Of a stretch of 14,765 nt of DNA, positions 6,883 through 14,618 are shown one piece after another. Location of the stretch: positions 1-14,765 of the forward strand of contig DIYS01000270.1 of NCBI GenBank assembly GCA_002429115.1. The letters are read 5' to 3'. A model generated the notes under the pieces. It was not told the DNA's origin. It worked only from the letters and a program-made list of their open reading frames with translations, and did no database searches. Positions within the stretch are counted from its first letter, which is position 1. Every line of letters starts with the position of its first letter. This DNA comes from Saccharicrinis sp. UBA6048. Lineage in GTDB: Bacteria; Bacteroidota; Bacteroidia; Bacteroidales; Marinilabiliaceae. The position numbers were made by a program, and so were the translations under genes.

Positions 6883-7596
6883 ATGAGCACAAAAAAAATC
6901 ATTTTACAACGCTATGGAAACCTCCTAAAGCAGGAGTCGTTAGTTACTATCCAGAATAAAATACTGCCAAACACATTCGTGCTTGAGGCACCGGAGCCAT
7001 TTCCCGGTTATTTTGGCTATTATAGTGATATTCCGTCTGATTCAAAGCCTTTGTATATATACCTGGTATTAAAGAAGCTGTATACATTGGAAGAAGTGAC
7101 CAGGGCAACGCAGAATATAAAAAAGTACTTTGGCTGTAACTTCAATGCAGCAGCCGGAATGGTGCACATCTATAATAAGGACTATCATGTGATAAGGGTG
7201 CGACACCTTGACTCCTTCGATCAGTTGGTTGATTTGCAGGCCGGATACATGGATGAAGGTATTGAGTTTAAAAAGATGCCAAAAAACATTAAAGGACAGG
7301 CCATTATTCGTTTAAAGAAATTTTTTACGCTGGAGGAAATTGACGATGGCGTATATTTCGATCTTGATGAAAAAGATCATGGCTATTTTACGATTCCACA
7401 TAAGTTGCCATGGAAATATTTCGAAGATTTAACCGAACGCGTTAAGCAGAATTGGGATCATAGTAAATTTGATGCTGCTGTTGGCCATTTCCATCAGGAT
7501 TTTGGTATCAATGATATGGTGCGTATTTATAATCCAAATATTAACCGTGAATACCTGATGGGGATAAGGAAAAAATATCTGGAACGAATTAAATAA
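6883..7596 (+). CDS. Uncharacterised protein with internal duplication
   Basis: I do not recognise this 237-residue protein. No signal peptide or membrane segment is visible, so it is probably cytoplasmic. It contains an internal repeat: F87-NAAAG-x2-H-x9-R aligns without gaps to F196-DAAVG-x2-H-x9-R, and GYFGYYSDIP (42-51) corresponds to GYFTIPHKLP (167-176). A second motif, LKK-x2-TLEE[VI], occurs at 63-72 and 144-153. The halves therefore look like two diverged copies of one alpha/beta module. There are no cysteine clusters, nucleotide-binding loops or catalytic signatures. ATG 6883 is the natural start. A weak promoter (TTTG 6803-6806 and TAACTTTT 6823-6830) lies upstream. It stands alone between yaaA and a repeat region, with no operon context to hint at function. 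Confidence 0.8.
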   Translation: MSTKKIILQRYGNLLKQESLVTIQNKILPNTFVLEAPEPFPGYFGYYSDIPSDSKPLYIYLVLKKLYTLEEVTRATQNIKKYFGCNFNAAAGMVHIYNKDYHVIRVRHLDSFDQLVDLQAGYMDEGIEFKKMPKNIKGQAIIRLKKFFTLEEIDDGVYFDLDEKDHGYFTIPHKLPWKYFEDLTERVKQNWDHSKFDAAVGHFHQDFGINDMVRIYNPNINREYLMGIRKKYLERIK

Positions 7597-7625
7597 TTCA
7601 CGAGACAGTCCAAAATTGAAGATTT

Positions 7626-7731
7626 TCTCGCTAAGGACGCAAAAGCAGAAAAACGCTAAGAACGCAAAGGTCTGAAAAACAATTGGCAATAATTTGTGAA
7701 CTTTGCGCTTTTCTTGGCGAACTTTGCGAGA
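7626..7731. repeat. Inverted repeat of CGCAAAG/CTTTGCG type
   Basis: The left arm (7626-7671) contains TCTCGCTAAGGACGCAAAA and CGCTAAGAACGCAAAGG. The right arm (7699-7731) reads CTTTGCGCTTTTCTTGGCG then CTTTGCGAGA, close to the reverse complement of the left. Within each arm a 'CGC(T/A)AAG(G/A)ACGC' style unit is itself repeated. The block sits just after the unknown gene. It may fold into a long hairpin and act as a transcript end, but there is no T-run. The rest of 7732-7881 is AT-rich leader of the next operon. Confidence 0.55.
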
Positions 7732-7881
7732 TACTTAGTTCTCTGACATCCTTGATTGTTATAATTTCTTTAAAAATCACATCTGACTTAATAATCATAA
7801 AGGTTTAAGATTAAATTAGTCTTTTTTTCAGAACCTTTTTGTAATCTTGTGCCTTTATATAGCCAACACCTCTTTTATAGG

Positions 7882-8652
7882 ATGAGTCATTGTAAAGTAA
7901 ATAGTTTCAGTCGCTTGTTATTGGCATTTGTGCTTTTGAGTTGTTTCACTTTAGCATGCAAACAGAAGCCTTATAATGTCAGTGAGTTTGAATACAGCTA
8001 TCATTTAATCGACAGCTTAGTCGGTGAAGATGATGAGGTTGAACTGTATATAAAACCATATCGTGATAGTTTAGCTGCTGAGATGAATACAGTAATCGGT
8101 AAGGCCAGACAAACTTTAAACGGCGGATTGCCGGAGGGCTTATTGTTGAATTTTGTATCTGATTTGACATTATCAGAAGCCAACAAAGTTGATCCGAACT
8201 TAAAGGCCGATTTTAGTGTTATTAATTTAAAAGGTTTAAGAGTACCAATCGAAGCGGGTGAGATTACTGTGGAGAACATTTACCAGTTAATGCCATTTGA
8301 AAATGAGCTGGTATTTCTTACCCTTCAGAAGAAAGATGTGGAAATACTCTTTAATTATATGGCATCGGTTGGTGGTGATGGATTAGGCGGTGCATCATTC
8401 ACAATTAAAGAGGATAAAGCGGTAGATATACGAATTGGAGGTAAGGTCTTGGAGGATCGTGATTACGTTGTTGTGACTTCTGATTATCTGGCAGATGGAG
8501 GCGACCATTTTACCATGTTTAGTATTGCGGTGGCTCGTTCAGGTTCTGGGTTAAAGGTCAGAGATGCAATTATTAATCATATCAAAAATTGCACGGCCAG
8601 TGGTCAAATGCTTGACAGTAAACTGGATAATCGTATTACATATGCAGAATAG
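7882..8652 (+). CDS. 5'-nucleotidase C-terminal domain lipoprotein
   Basis: This 256-residue protein corresponds to the substrate-binding C-terminal domain (5_nucleotid_C) of UshA-type nucleotidases, without the catalytic half. The start was set at ATG 7882, which gives a classical export signal (residues 11-25) and a lipoprotein Cys26 in FTLAC; an upstream GTG (7849) would bury the signal. Family landmarks are the INLKGLR stretch (114-120), GEITVENIYQLMPFENEL (126-143) and TSDYLADGGDHFTMF (199-213), which in UshA carries residues stacking on the nucleotide base. It overlaps the next gene, the matching metallophosphatase half, by 11 bases, so the two are translationally coupled and almost certainly partners. 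TAATCTTG (7842-7849), one base off a TAnnTTTG box, lies 33 bases upstream of the start. The protein is probably membrane-anchored in the periplasm or at the surface. Confidence 0.87.
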   Translation: MSHCKVNSFSRLLLAFVLLSCFTLACKQKPYNVSEFEYSYHLIDSLVGEDDEVELYIKPYRDSLAAEMNTVIGKARQTLNGGLPEGLLLNFVSDLTLSEANKVDPNLKADFSVINLKGLRVPIEAGEITVENIYQLMPFENELVFLTLQKKDVEILFNYMASVGGDGLGGASFTIKEDKAVDIRIGGKVLEDRDYVVVTSDYLADGGDHFTMFSIAVARSGSGLKVRDAIINHIKNCTASGQMLDSKLDNRITYAE

Positions 8653-9553
8653 AAGAGCCTTTATAAAGAAATGTGCGTTAGGACTATCAGCTGTTGGTTT
8701 TAGTCCGCTTTTGACTGCTTGTGATAATGAGTCGGTTAAAATTACCATTCTGCATACCAATGATGTTCACAGCCGCATTGATCCTTTCCCATCGAGTCAC
8801 TCACGCTGGCCCGGACAAGGCGGATTCGCAAGAAGAGCGTGGTTGGTCGATCAGATCAGAAGTGAACAGGAGCATGTGCTATTGCTGGACTGTGGTGATA
8901 TTTTCCAGGGAACACCTTATTTTAACATTTACAAGGGACGTCTTGAAATAGAGCTGATGAATAAGATGGCTTACGACGCCGCCACTTTGGGAAATCATGA
9001 ATTCGACAATGGTATCGAAGCTTTGGCCGAGCAATTTAAACATGCCAATTTTCCGTTTGTATGCTCAAATTATGACTTGTCTCAAACTGTCCTTCATAAT
9101 CAGACTTTACCTTATAAGATAATTGAGAAAGGATCAGTGAAAATTGGAATTATAGGTCTTGGTATTGAGCTGAATGGCTTGGTGAACCCTCAATATTTTA
9201 AAGAAGCCAAAGTTCTCGACCCGATTAAAATGGCCAACCAAACAGCAGACCTATTGAAGCAAGACAAAGCTTGTGACATGGTAATTGCCTTGTCGCATCT
9301 GGGCTATAAATATAAGAATGATCGGGTATCTGATGTTGAGGTGGCACGTAATAGTAGTGAAATTGATATGATACTGGGAGGGCATACACATACGTTTCTT
9401 GACAAGCCGGATGTCATAAAAAACAAAGAAGGAAAAAATGTCATTGTCAATCAGGTTGGTTGGGCTGGTGTTTACCTCGGACGTATTGACATTGAGTTAT
9501 CAAAAAATTATCAAGGAGAAGTAACGATTTTAAATTCGACAAAGCATGTCTGA
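8642..9553 (+). CDS. 5'-nucleotidase metallophosphatase domain, Tat-type lipoprotein signal
   Basis: This 303-residue protein is the N-terminal catalytic half of a UshA-like nucleotidase, with no C-terminal domain of its own. The start was set at ATG 8642; an in-frame upstream start at 8564 lies inside the preceding gene. The N-terminus NRRAFIKK (3-10) is a twin-arginine motif, followed by a hydrophobic stretch and the lipobox LTAC with Cys27. Metal ligands are HTNDVH (Asp41, His43), CGDIFQG (Asp86), GNHEFD (Asn118, His119), the His in ALSHLGY and the GGHTH pair. Together they hold two divalent metals that activate water to hydrolyse nucleotide phosphates. Export by Tat would fit loading of metal before transport. 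The preceding gene supplies the missing substrate-binding domain, reversing the usual domain order. The stop overlaps the next ATG by eight bases. Confidence 0.9.
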   Translation: MQNRRAFIKKCALGLSAVGFSPLLTACDNESVKITILHTNDVHSRIDPFPSSHSRWPGQGGFARRAWLVDQIRSEQEHVLLLDCGDIFQGTPYFNIYKGRLEIELMNKMAYDAATLGNHEFDNGIEALAEQFKHANFPFVCSNYDLSQTVLHNQTLPYKIIEKGSVKIGIIGLGIELNGLVNPQYFKEAKVLDPIKMANQTADLLKQDKACDMVIALSHLGYKYKNDRVSDVEVARNSSEIDMILGGHTHTFLDKPDVIKNKEGKNVIVNQVGWAGVYLGRIDIELSKNYQGEVTILNSTKHV

Positions 9554-10097
9554 TATATATGAATTGGAAATTGATTCAATAAATAGACTAAAGGAACAGT
9601 TTAATTACGACGATCATTTTATAAGTATTGTTTGGCCCCGATTGAAACTGATACATTCAGTAAAGGAGCTGCTAAGTGAAGCATCATTGCAGTGGAAGAT
9701 AAAATACAAACCAACCAATAAGGCAGAAAATGAAGTGATCATTTCTCTTATTGATGAGCGAAAGAAATTTCATTTTTACTATTCCATACCATTGACGATC
9801 GGATTGGCTGTCAAATTGTATTTAGGAGATAATACGTTTAATTATTTTGAAGCTCAACCTCTGCTAATAAACAACAACGTTATTAAGGAAGGAGAATTTA
9901 AAGTTTCGGCAACGGTTAATTCATTACCTCACCTTGTATTATCGCAGCGTTCGGATCGGTACGAGTTTAATTTGCTGAATAATGAATATAGTCAGACGGA
10001 TATCGAATCATCAACCATTTATAAGTTGTTAAAGCAGAGTTTTGATCGCTTTAATGCACCTCTATACAAAATAATCAGTGGGGAGTATCAGTTGTAA
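9546..10097 (+). CDS. Uncharacterised protein of the 5'-nucleotidase operon
   Basis: I do not recognise this 183-residue protein. No signal peptide is present, and no membrane helix is convincing (the most hydrophobic part is around 80-92, FYYSIPLTIGLAVKL-like). It looks cytoplasmic, with a charged N-terminal helix and a beta-rich middle. Its ATG lies inside the stop region of the metallophosphatase gene (overlap ATGTCTGA), so translation is coupled and its level tied to the nucleotidase pair. The reading frame is intact and codon use looks like its neighbours. A terminator follows about 75 bases later, making it the last gene of a three-gene operon. A function in the nucleotide-salvage step is only a guess from position. 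Confidence 0.78.
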   Translation: MSDIYELEIDSINRLKEQFNYDDHFISIVWPRLKLIHSVKELLSEASLQWKIKYKPTNKAENEVIISLIDERKKFHFYYSIPLTIGLAVKLYLGDNTFNYFEAQPLLINNNVIKEGEFKVSATVNSLPHLVLSQRSDRYEFNLLNNEYSQTDIESSTIYKLLKQSFDRFNAPLYKIISGEYQL

Positions 10098-10172
10098 AAT
10101 TAATTTGGAAATAAAAATCAGAATCTTCGTGGTAATAGTTACAATTTGTGATTCTAAAGAGATTTCAGAAAC

Positions 10173-10198
10173 AAAAAAAGGCTCATCATTGAGCCTTT
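10173..10198. terminator. Bidirectional terminator between convergent genes
   Basis: A 9-bp stem (10177-10185 with 10190-10198) with loop TCAT has a run of A before it (10173-10179). It gives a strong T-run terminator on the minus strand for the Lrp gene, and a weaker T-rich tail on the plus strand for the nucleotidase operon. Confidence 0.82.
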
Positions 10199-10219
10199 AT
10201 TAATATCTTAAAACTGGAC

Positions 10220-10684
10220 TTAGTCAATAGGTAACTGACGTTTAAAACTTTCGTCCAGTGAAATGATTGTTTCAGTAGCTGAGATACCGGCAATGGCTTG
10301 TAGCTTATCGTGCAAGATGCGCTTCAAGTGCTCATTACTTTTGGCATAAATCTTAATGAAGATAGCATATTGACCTGTTGTGTAATGACACTCAACAATT
10401 TGAGGCACTTCCTCAAGCATCTTAACAACTTTGTCGAACAGGCTGGCCTTTTTCAGGAAAATTCCCATAAATGCACAGGTGTGGTAGCCTATTTTAGCCG
10501 GATTAATTATAAATTCTGATCCTTTTATAACACCCATATTCATTAAACGCTGAATGCGTTGATGAATGGCGGCACCTGATACTTTACACTCTCTGGCAAC
10601 TTCCAGGAAAGGTATACGTGCATTTTTTGTAATAAGTGATAAGATTTTCTTATCTAAACTATCGATTTGTAAACTGGTATCCAT
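10220..10684 (-). CDS. Lrp/AsnC family transcriptional regulator
   Basis: This 154-residue protein has the usual Lrp layout and length. An N-terminal helix-turn-helix (about 8-55; LDKKILSLITKNAR, then a recognition helix around SGAAIHQRIQRL) is followed by a linker and a RAM effector-binding domain (about 68-145, with TTGQYAIFIKIYAKS and the ISATETIISL strand). Such proteins form dimers and octamers and respond to amino acids, commonly leucine, regulating amino-acid metabolism and often themselves. The target genes are not evident from the neighbours. An 18-base palindrome lies 10 bases before the ATG and could be an auto-operator. The gene stands alone, closed by the shared terminator downstream. 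Confidence 0.93.
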   Translation of the reverse strand: MDTSLQIDSLDKKILSLITKNARIPFLEVARECKVSGAAIHQRIQRLMNMGVIKGSEFIINPAKIGYHTCAFMGIFLKKASLFDKVVKMLEEVPQIVECHYTTGQYAIFIKIYAKSNEHLKRILHDKLQAIAGISATETIISLDESFKRQLPID

Positions 10685-10694
10685 ACTGTATATG

Positions 10695-10712
10695 ACAAAT
10701 GTTAGGATTTGT
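10695..10712. promoter_or_regulatory. Palindrome upstream of the Lrp-family gene, possible operator
   Basis: ACAAATGTTAGGATTTGT has 6-bp perfect arms and a 6-base centre. It is centred about 19 bases before the Lrp start codon, where a repressor bound to it would block transcription or the early transcript. Lrp-family proteins typically bind AT-rich imperfect palindromes of about this size and autoregulate. The rest of 10713-10936 is very AT-rich, with a palindrome TTTTAATCGAATTAAAA at 10823-10839. Confidence 0.4.
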
Positions 10713-10936
10713 AACTTATTAAACTATTTTATTTATAGTTTGCTACGAAAATAAAACATTCGAAGTAAATATCAAATGTTTCATAACATCTTCGGTCGAA
10801 TTCATGTATTTTTACTTTTAAATTTTAATCGAATTAAAAGGTTTAAAACATGCTAATTGATAGATGTTTACTGTGCTTTTGGCCAGTTTTGTGATGATTT
10901 AAAGCTATAATTTATAACGATTTTAAAATAACTCAA

Positions 10937-12214
10937 CTACGAATTAAAAGCTCCAAAGTCGTTACCACTTGGAAGTTGATAGACCTGAAGCTTAAATTCG
11001 CCAATGACCGCTAATATGTGATCAAAAATATCTGACTGAATCGCTTCATAATTCGTCCATCGCTGGTCCTTACTGAATACATATATTTCTAAAGGTTGTC
11101 CCTTTTCGGTTGATTGAAGCTGGCGCACCATCGATGTCATATCATTATTAATCAAAGGATGCTCGTGCAGGTAATTTTCCAAATATTGTCGGAATACACC
11201 AAGGTTTGTCAGGCGTCTGCCATTAGCAAGACTTTCAACCGCCGAAACACCTTTGTCTTTGTTGAATTTATCAATTTCCTGCTCCTTTTGTACAATGTAA
11301 TCTTTTAACAAACCAATCTTCTTAAAGCGCTCAATCATTTCTGAATCACAAAACTTCACCGTTCGCATATCGATATTAACAGATCGCTTAATACGTCGTC
11401 CACCCGATCGTTCCATGCCTTTCCAATTTATAAAGGCATCATCTACCAATTTATAGGTAGGAATGGTGGTAATGGTTTGATCCCAGTTTTGAATTTTCAC
11501 GGTATTTAAAGTGATATCCAGCACTGTACCATCCGCTTTGTAGGAAGGCATGGTAATCCAGTCGCCATTGGTCACCATCTTATTGGCAGACAGCTGTATA
11601 CTGGCCACAAATCCCAGGATCGTATCTTTAAAAACCAACAATAATACGGCTGCTGTGGCGCCCAGTCCTGTCAGTATGCGCTCAACCTTTAACTCAAATA
11701 TCAACGAAACGATGATAATAGCAATTATGCAGGAGGCAATAATCTGAATTATTTGAATGACCCCTCTGATCGGGCGCTCTTTTGAATATGAAAACGTATT
11801 GTATATGTCGTGAAGCACATTAAGAAGGGCATTAAACGACCATAGAAATATTAGTGCGAAGCAAATAGATACAAAGTTCCGAAGGTGTAAAACAATATCT
11901 GATTCCGGAAATGCTTCGAAAATAACGCCAAGCATAGAGTAAACGATTGTTGCAGGAACAAAATTAGCCAGACGGGTAAAAACACCTCTTTGAACAAAAA
12001 AGTCATCGTATTTAGATTTAGTCTTATGAATAACCTTCTCAACAAAGTTAATCAGGTAAGTTTTAGTAATTTTAGTAGCAATAAGACAAGCAAAAAATGT
12101 GATAATTATCCAGGCGCCGGTGATTAAATATTTAATGTAAGAGGCACCAATACCTGCTGAAGTGAGGTATTCTTGAAGTAATTCACTTAATTTGTTTAAT
12201 TCGATTGTTTCCAT
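10937..12214 (-). CDS. MscS-family mechanosensitive channel, YbdG-like
   Basis: This 425-residue inner-membrane protein would release solutes on hypo-osmotic shock. About five membrane helices are visible (near 27-49, 83-104, 112-136, 155-177 and 183-208). The last is the pore-lining helix, rich in Gly and Ala (LTGLGATAAVLLLVFKDTI). Right after it come ANKMVTNGDWI and the MscS beta domain (about 215-275), containing ITLNTVKIQNWDQT and TIPTYKLVDDAFINW. The segment ISMPSY-like ITMPSYKADG and the overall length point to the YbdG miniconductance branch rather than the shorter MscS. The C-terminal soluble domain is complete. It is transcribed divergently from the M64 peptidase gene across about 100 bases. 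No clear terminator hairpin follows, and no strong promoter was seen; CAAAATAA at 12246-12253 is one base off a minus-strand -7 box. Confidence 0.92.
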   Translation of the reverse strand: METIELNKLSELLQEYLTSAGIGASYIKYLITGAWIIITFFACLIATKITKTYLINFVEKVIHKTKSKYDDFFVQRGVFTRLANFVPATIVYSMLGVIFEAFPESDIVLHLRNFVSICFALIFLWSFNALLNVLHDIYNTFSYSKERPIRGVIQIIQIIASCIIAIIIVSLIFELKVERILTGLGATAAVLLLVFKDTILGFVASIQLSANKMVTNGDWITMPSYKADGTVLDITLNTVKIQNWDQTITTIPTYKLVDDAFINWKGMERSGGRRIKRSVNIDMRTVKFCDSEMIERFKKIGLLKDYIVQKEQEIDKFNKDKGVSAVESLANGRRLTNLGVFRQYLENYLHEHPLINNDMTSMVRQLQSTEKGQPLEIYVFSKDQRWTNYEAIQSDIFDHILAVIGEFKLQVYQLPSGNDFGAFNS

Positions 12215-12314
12215 AAAATTATAATCAGATGTTCTAATTTTTCTGCAAAATAAGTAAAGGAGTGGATAGATTAAATTGGATGGAACGTTTTTTATAAAAC
12301 TAATTGTTAATATT

Positions 12315-13595
12315 ATGAAAGTTAATGTATTATACTGTTTATGCCTGTTAGTAATATCAGGATGCCTTAATGCACAATCGAGTTTTGAGAACTATTTTAC
12401 GAACAGCACAATGCGAGTGGATTTGATTCTGGCAGGTAATACACATTCCCAGGCAGCCTATCTGAAAGAAATCAAGAAGGAACCAATTTGGGGCGGGTCA
12501 AATGTCAATATGATTGACACTTTGGGCTATGGTGAATATTTCTATGAGATAAGGGATGCGGCAAGCGATCAGTTGATTTATTCGCGTGGTTTCTGTACCC
12601 TTTTCGAAGAATGGAGAACAACCGAAGAGGCAAAATACATTAATAAAGCCTTTGAGCAAACCATTACCTTTCCTTATCCACAACAAAAGATTAACTTAAA
12701 ACTGAGTGAACGCCATAAAGACGGATCTTATTCAAGTTTGATGGAGTTAACAATTGATCCGGAGGATAGTAACATTCGCAATGTGAAGACGCCGGAGTAT
12801 GAAGTTGTTGAAATTATTAATAATGGCAGTTCAGCTTCTCATGTTGATTTTACTTTTGTAGCTGAAGGCTATTTGAGCTCTGAGATGGATAAGTTTAAAT
12901 CGGATGTGGAAGAAATGGCCGCTTATATCTTAACACAAGAGCCTTATAAATCCAATCGTGATAAAATTAATTTCTGGGCCGTTTGCTCACCTTCTTCAGG
13001 CACAGGCACCAGTAACCCACGAAAAGATAATTGGCAAAATACAGCTGTAGGTTCAAGCTTCAATACATTTTACATCGATCGCTACCTGGAGACTGGTAGT
13101 GTATTTGCTATTCGTGATATAGCGGCTTGTGCCCCCTATGATCATATTTGTGTATTGGTCAACTCCAAGAAGTATGGAGGCGGTGGTATCTACAATCACT
13201 TTTCAATAGGCACATCGGATCATCCAATGGCTAAAGAGGTAATGTTGCACGAAATCGGTCATGGATTTGGCGGTTTAGGTGATGAATATTACACTTCTGA
13301 TGTGGCTTATCAGGATTTCTTCGATTTAAATGTAGAGCCCTGGCAGCCAAATTTGACAACAATGGTTAACTTCGATAAGAAATGGAAGCATCTGATAGAT
13401 AAAGATACACCGGTTCCAACCCCGGTTGAATCCAAATATCAGGAAACAACCGGCGTTTTCGAAGGAGGTGGTTATATGGCTAAAGGTGTTTACAGGCCTG
13501 CTATTAATTGCCGGATGAAGACCAATGAAGCAAAAGGCTTTTGTGAAGTTTGTCAGGCGTCCATTGTTACTATGATCGAGTTTTTAAGCGATTAA
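12315..13595 (+). CDS. Secreted M64-family (IgA peptidase-like) zinc metallopeptidase
   Basis: This 426-residue protein matches MEROPS family M64. The start was set at ATG 12315, giving an export signal MKVNVLYCLCLLVISGC; an upstream in-frame ATG (12276) would add 13 residues before it. Cleavage could be as a lipoprotein at Cys17 (lipobox ISGC) or by signal peptidase I after NAQ (residue 21). An N-terminal beta domain (about 25-150) precedes the catalytic domain. HEIGHGFGGLGDEY at 312-325 gives zinc ligands His312 and His316, catalytic Glu313, and a third ligand from the Asp/Glu at 323-324. FCEVC near the C-terminus is also typical. The founding member cleaves human IgA, but in environmental Bacteroidota the substrate is unknown and a general secreted peptidase is as likely. 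An aldo/keto reductase gene follows 11 bases later. Confidence 0.92.
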   Translation: MKVNVLYCLCLLVISGCLNAQSSFENYFTNSTMRVDLILAGNTHSQAAYLKEIKKEPIWGGSNVNMIDTLGYGEYFYEIRDAASDQLIYSRGFCTLFEEWRTTEEAKYINKAFEQTITFPYPQQKINLKLSERHKDGSYSSLMELTIDPEDSNIRNVKTPEYEVVEIINNGSSASHVDFTFVAEGYLSSEMDKFKSDVEEMAAYILTQEPYKSNRDKINFWAVCSPSSGTGTSNPRKDNWQNTAVGSSFNTFYIDRYLETGSVFAIRDIAACAPYDHICVLVNSKKYGGGGIYNHFSIGTSDHPMAKEVMLHEIGHGFGGLGDEYYTSDVAYQDFFDLNVEPWQPNLTTMVNFDKKWKHLIDKDTPVPTPVESKYQETTGVFEGGGYMAKGVYRPAINCRMKTNEAKGFCEVCQASIVTMIEFLSD

Positions 13596-13606
13596 AACCA
13601 TTTACC

Positions 13607-14608
13607 ATGAGATACACTGCAGCTAAAGGAAGATACCAGGAAATGATTTATAACCGATGTGGTATTAGTGGGTTAAAATTGCCCGCTATTTCATTGGGCT
13701 TATGGCATAACTTCGGTTCTGTCGATGTGTTTGATAATGCCAGAAAAATTCTGCTACATGCATTTGATAAGGGAATAACACATTTTTATCTGGCCAATAA
13801 TTACGGTCCGGAACCAGGATCGGCAGAAGAAACTCTAGGACGAGTACTTCAGCAGGATTTGGGGAGTTATCGCGACGAATTAGTGATCTCATCAAAAGCA
13901 GGTTTTTATATGTGGGATGGGCCGTATGGTGATTTCGGATCAAAAAAGTACATCGTAGCAAGCCTCAATCAAAGCTTGAAACGAATGGGACTGGATTATG
14001 TAGATATTTTCTATCATCATCGACCAGATCCTCATACGCCGCTCGAGGAAACTATGTCAGCTTTGGATTTACTGGTTAAGCAAGGTAAAGCCTTGTATAT
14101 TGGGCTGTCCAACTATAATGCTGAACAGACACAAAAAGCAGAGTCAATATTAAGGGAGTTGGGGACGCCTTGTTTAATTCATCAACCTCGGTATAATATG
14201 TTTGACCGCTGGGTTGAAAACTGTTTAACCACTGTGTTAGATAAGCGTGGCATTGGGTGTATCCCATTTTCACCATTAGCACAAGGCCTATTGACCGATC
14301 GCTATTTGAAAGAGATACCTGCGAATTCACGCATGGCAAAAGCGAATTTCTTAAAAGAATCTGCTCTGACAGAAGTTAAGCGCCACGCAATTATAAATCT
14401 AGATAAGATGGCCAGGGAAAGAGGACAATCATTGGCACAAATGGCGATTGCATGGTTGCTGAGTAACAAAACGGTGACCTCTGTGCTTGTTGGAGCCTCA
14501 TCTGCAGCACAGCTCGATAATAACTTAGGGGCATTGGACAACCTGGAGTTTACGCGCGAAGAATTAGCTAAGATTGATGATTTGTGTAAGCCTGTGTTAG
14601 TTGCTTAA
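13607..14608 (+). CDS. Aldo/keto reductase, YghZ/GprA (L-glyceraldehyde 3-phosphate reductase) type
   Basis: This 333-residue TIM-barrel protein closely resembles Escherichia coli YghZ, an NADPH-dependent reductase that acts on L-glyceraldehyde 3-phosphate and methylglyoxal. Matching segments are ISLGLWHNFG (28-37), LANNYGPEPGSAEE (62-75), YRDELVISSKAG (88-99), SLKRMGLDYVDIF (123-135), PFSPLAQGLLTD and the C-terminal VTSVLVGAS cofactor loop. ATG 13607 was chosen because it aligns with YghZ and leaves 11 bases after the peptidase stop; an in-frame ATG at 13550 lies inside that gene. Of the catalytic tetrad, Tyr66, Lys97 and His138 are present, but the Asp expected in HFDLANNYG is Tyr61 (codon TAT at 13787-13789, one base from GAT). 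The protein may therefore have altered or poor reductase activity. It is probably co-transcribed with the peptidase, though no functional link is evident. Confidence 0.93.
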   Translation: MRYTAAKGRYQEMIYNRCGISGLKLPAISLGLWHNFGSVDVFDNARKILLHAFDKGITHFYLANNYGPEPGSAEETLGRVLQQDLGSYRDELVISSKAGFYMWDGPYGDFGSKKYIVASLNQSLKRMGLDYVDIFYHHRPDPHTPLEETMSALDLLVKQGKALYIGLSNYNAEQTQKAESILRELGTPCLIHQPRYNMFDRWVENCLTTVLDKRGIGCIPFSPLAQGLLTDRYLKEIPANSRMAKANFLKESALTEVKRHAIINLDKMARERGQSLAQMAIAWLLSNKTVTSVLVGASSAAQLDNNLGALDNLEFTREELAKIDDLCKPVLVA

Positions 14609-14618
14609 TGCTCCCGCT

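Noticed and set aside
8564..8641. Longer start for the metallophosphatase gene
   Set aside because: The extra 26 residues lie inside the preceding gene and would bury the twin-arginine signal, which begins properly at 8642.
10823..10839. Palindrome TTTTAATCGAATTAAAA upstream of the Lrp-family gene
   Set aside because: The arms are almost purely A/T in a very AT-rich region, so chance is a sufficient explanation; noted only as context.
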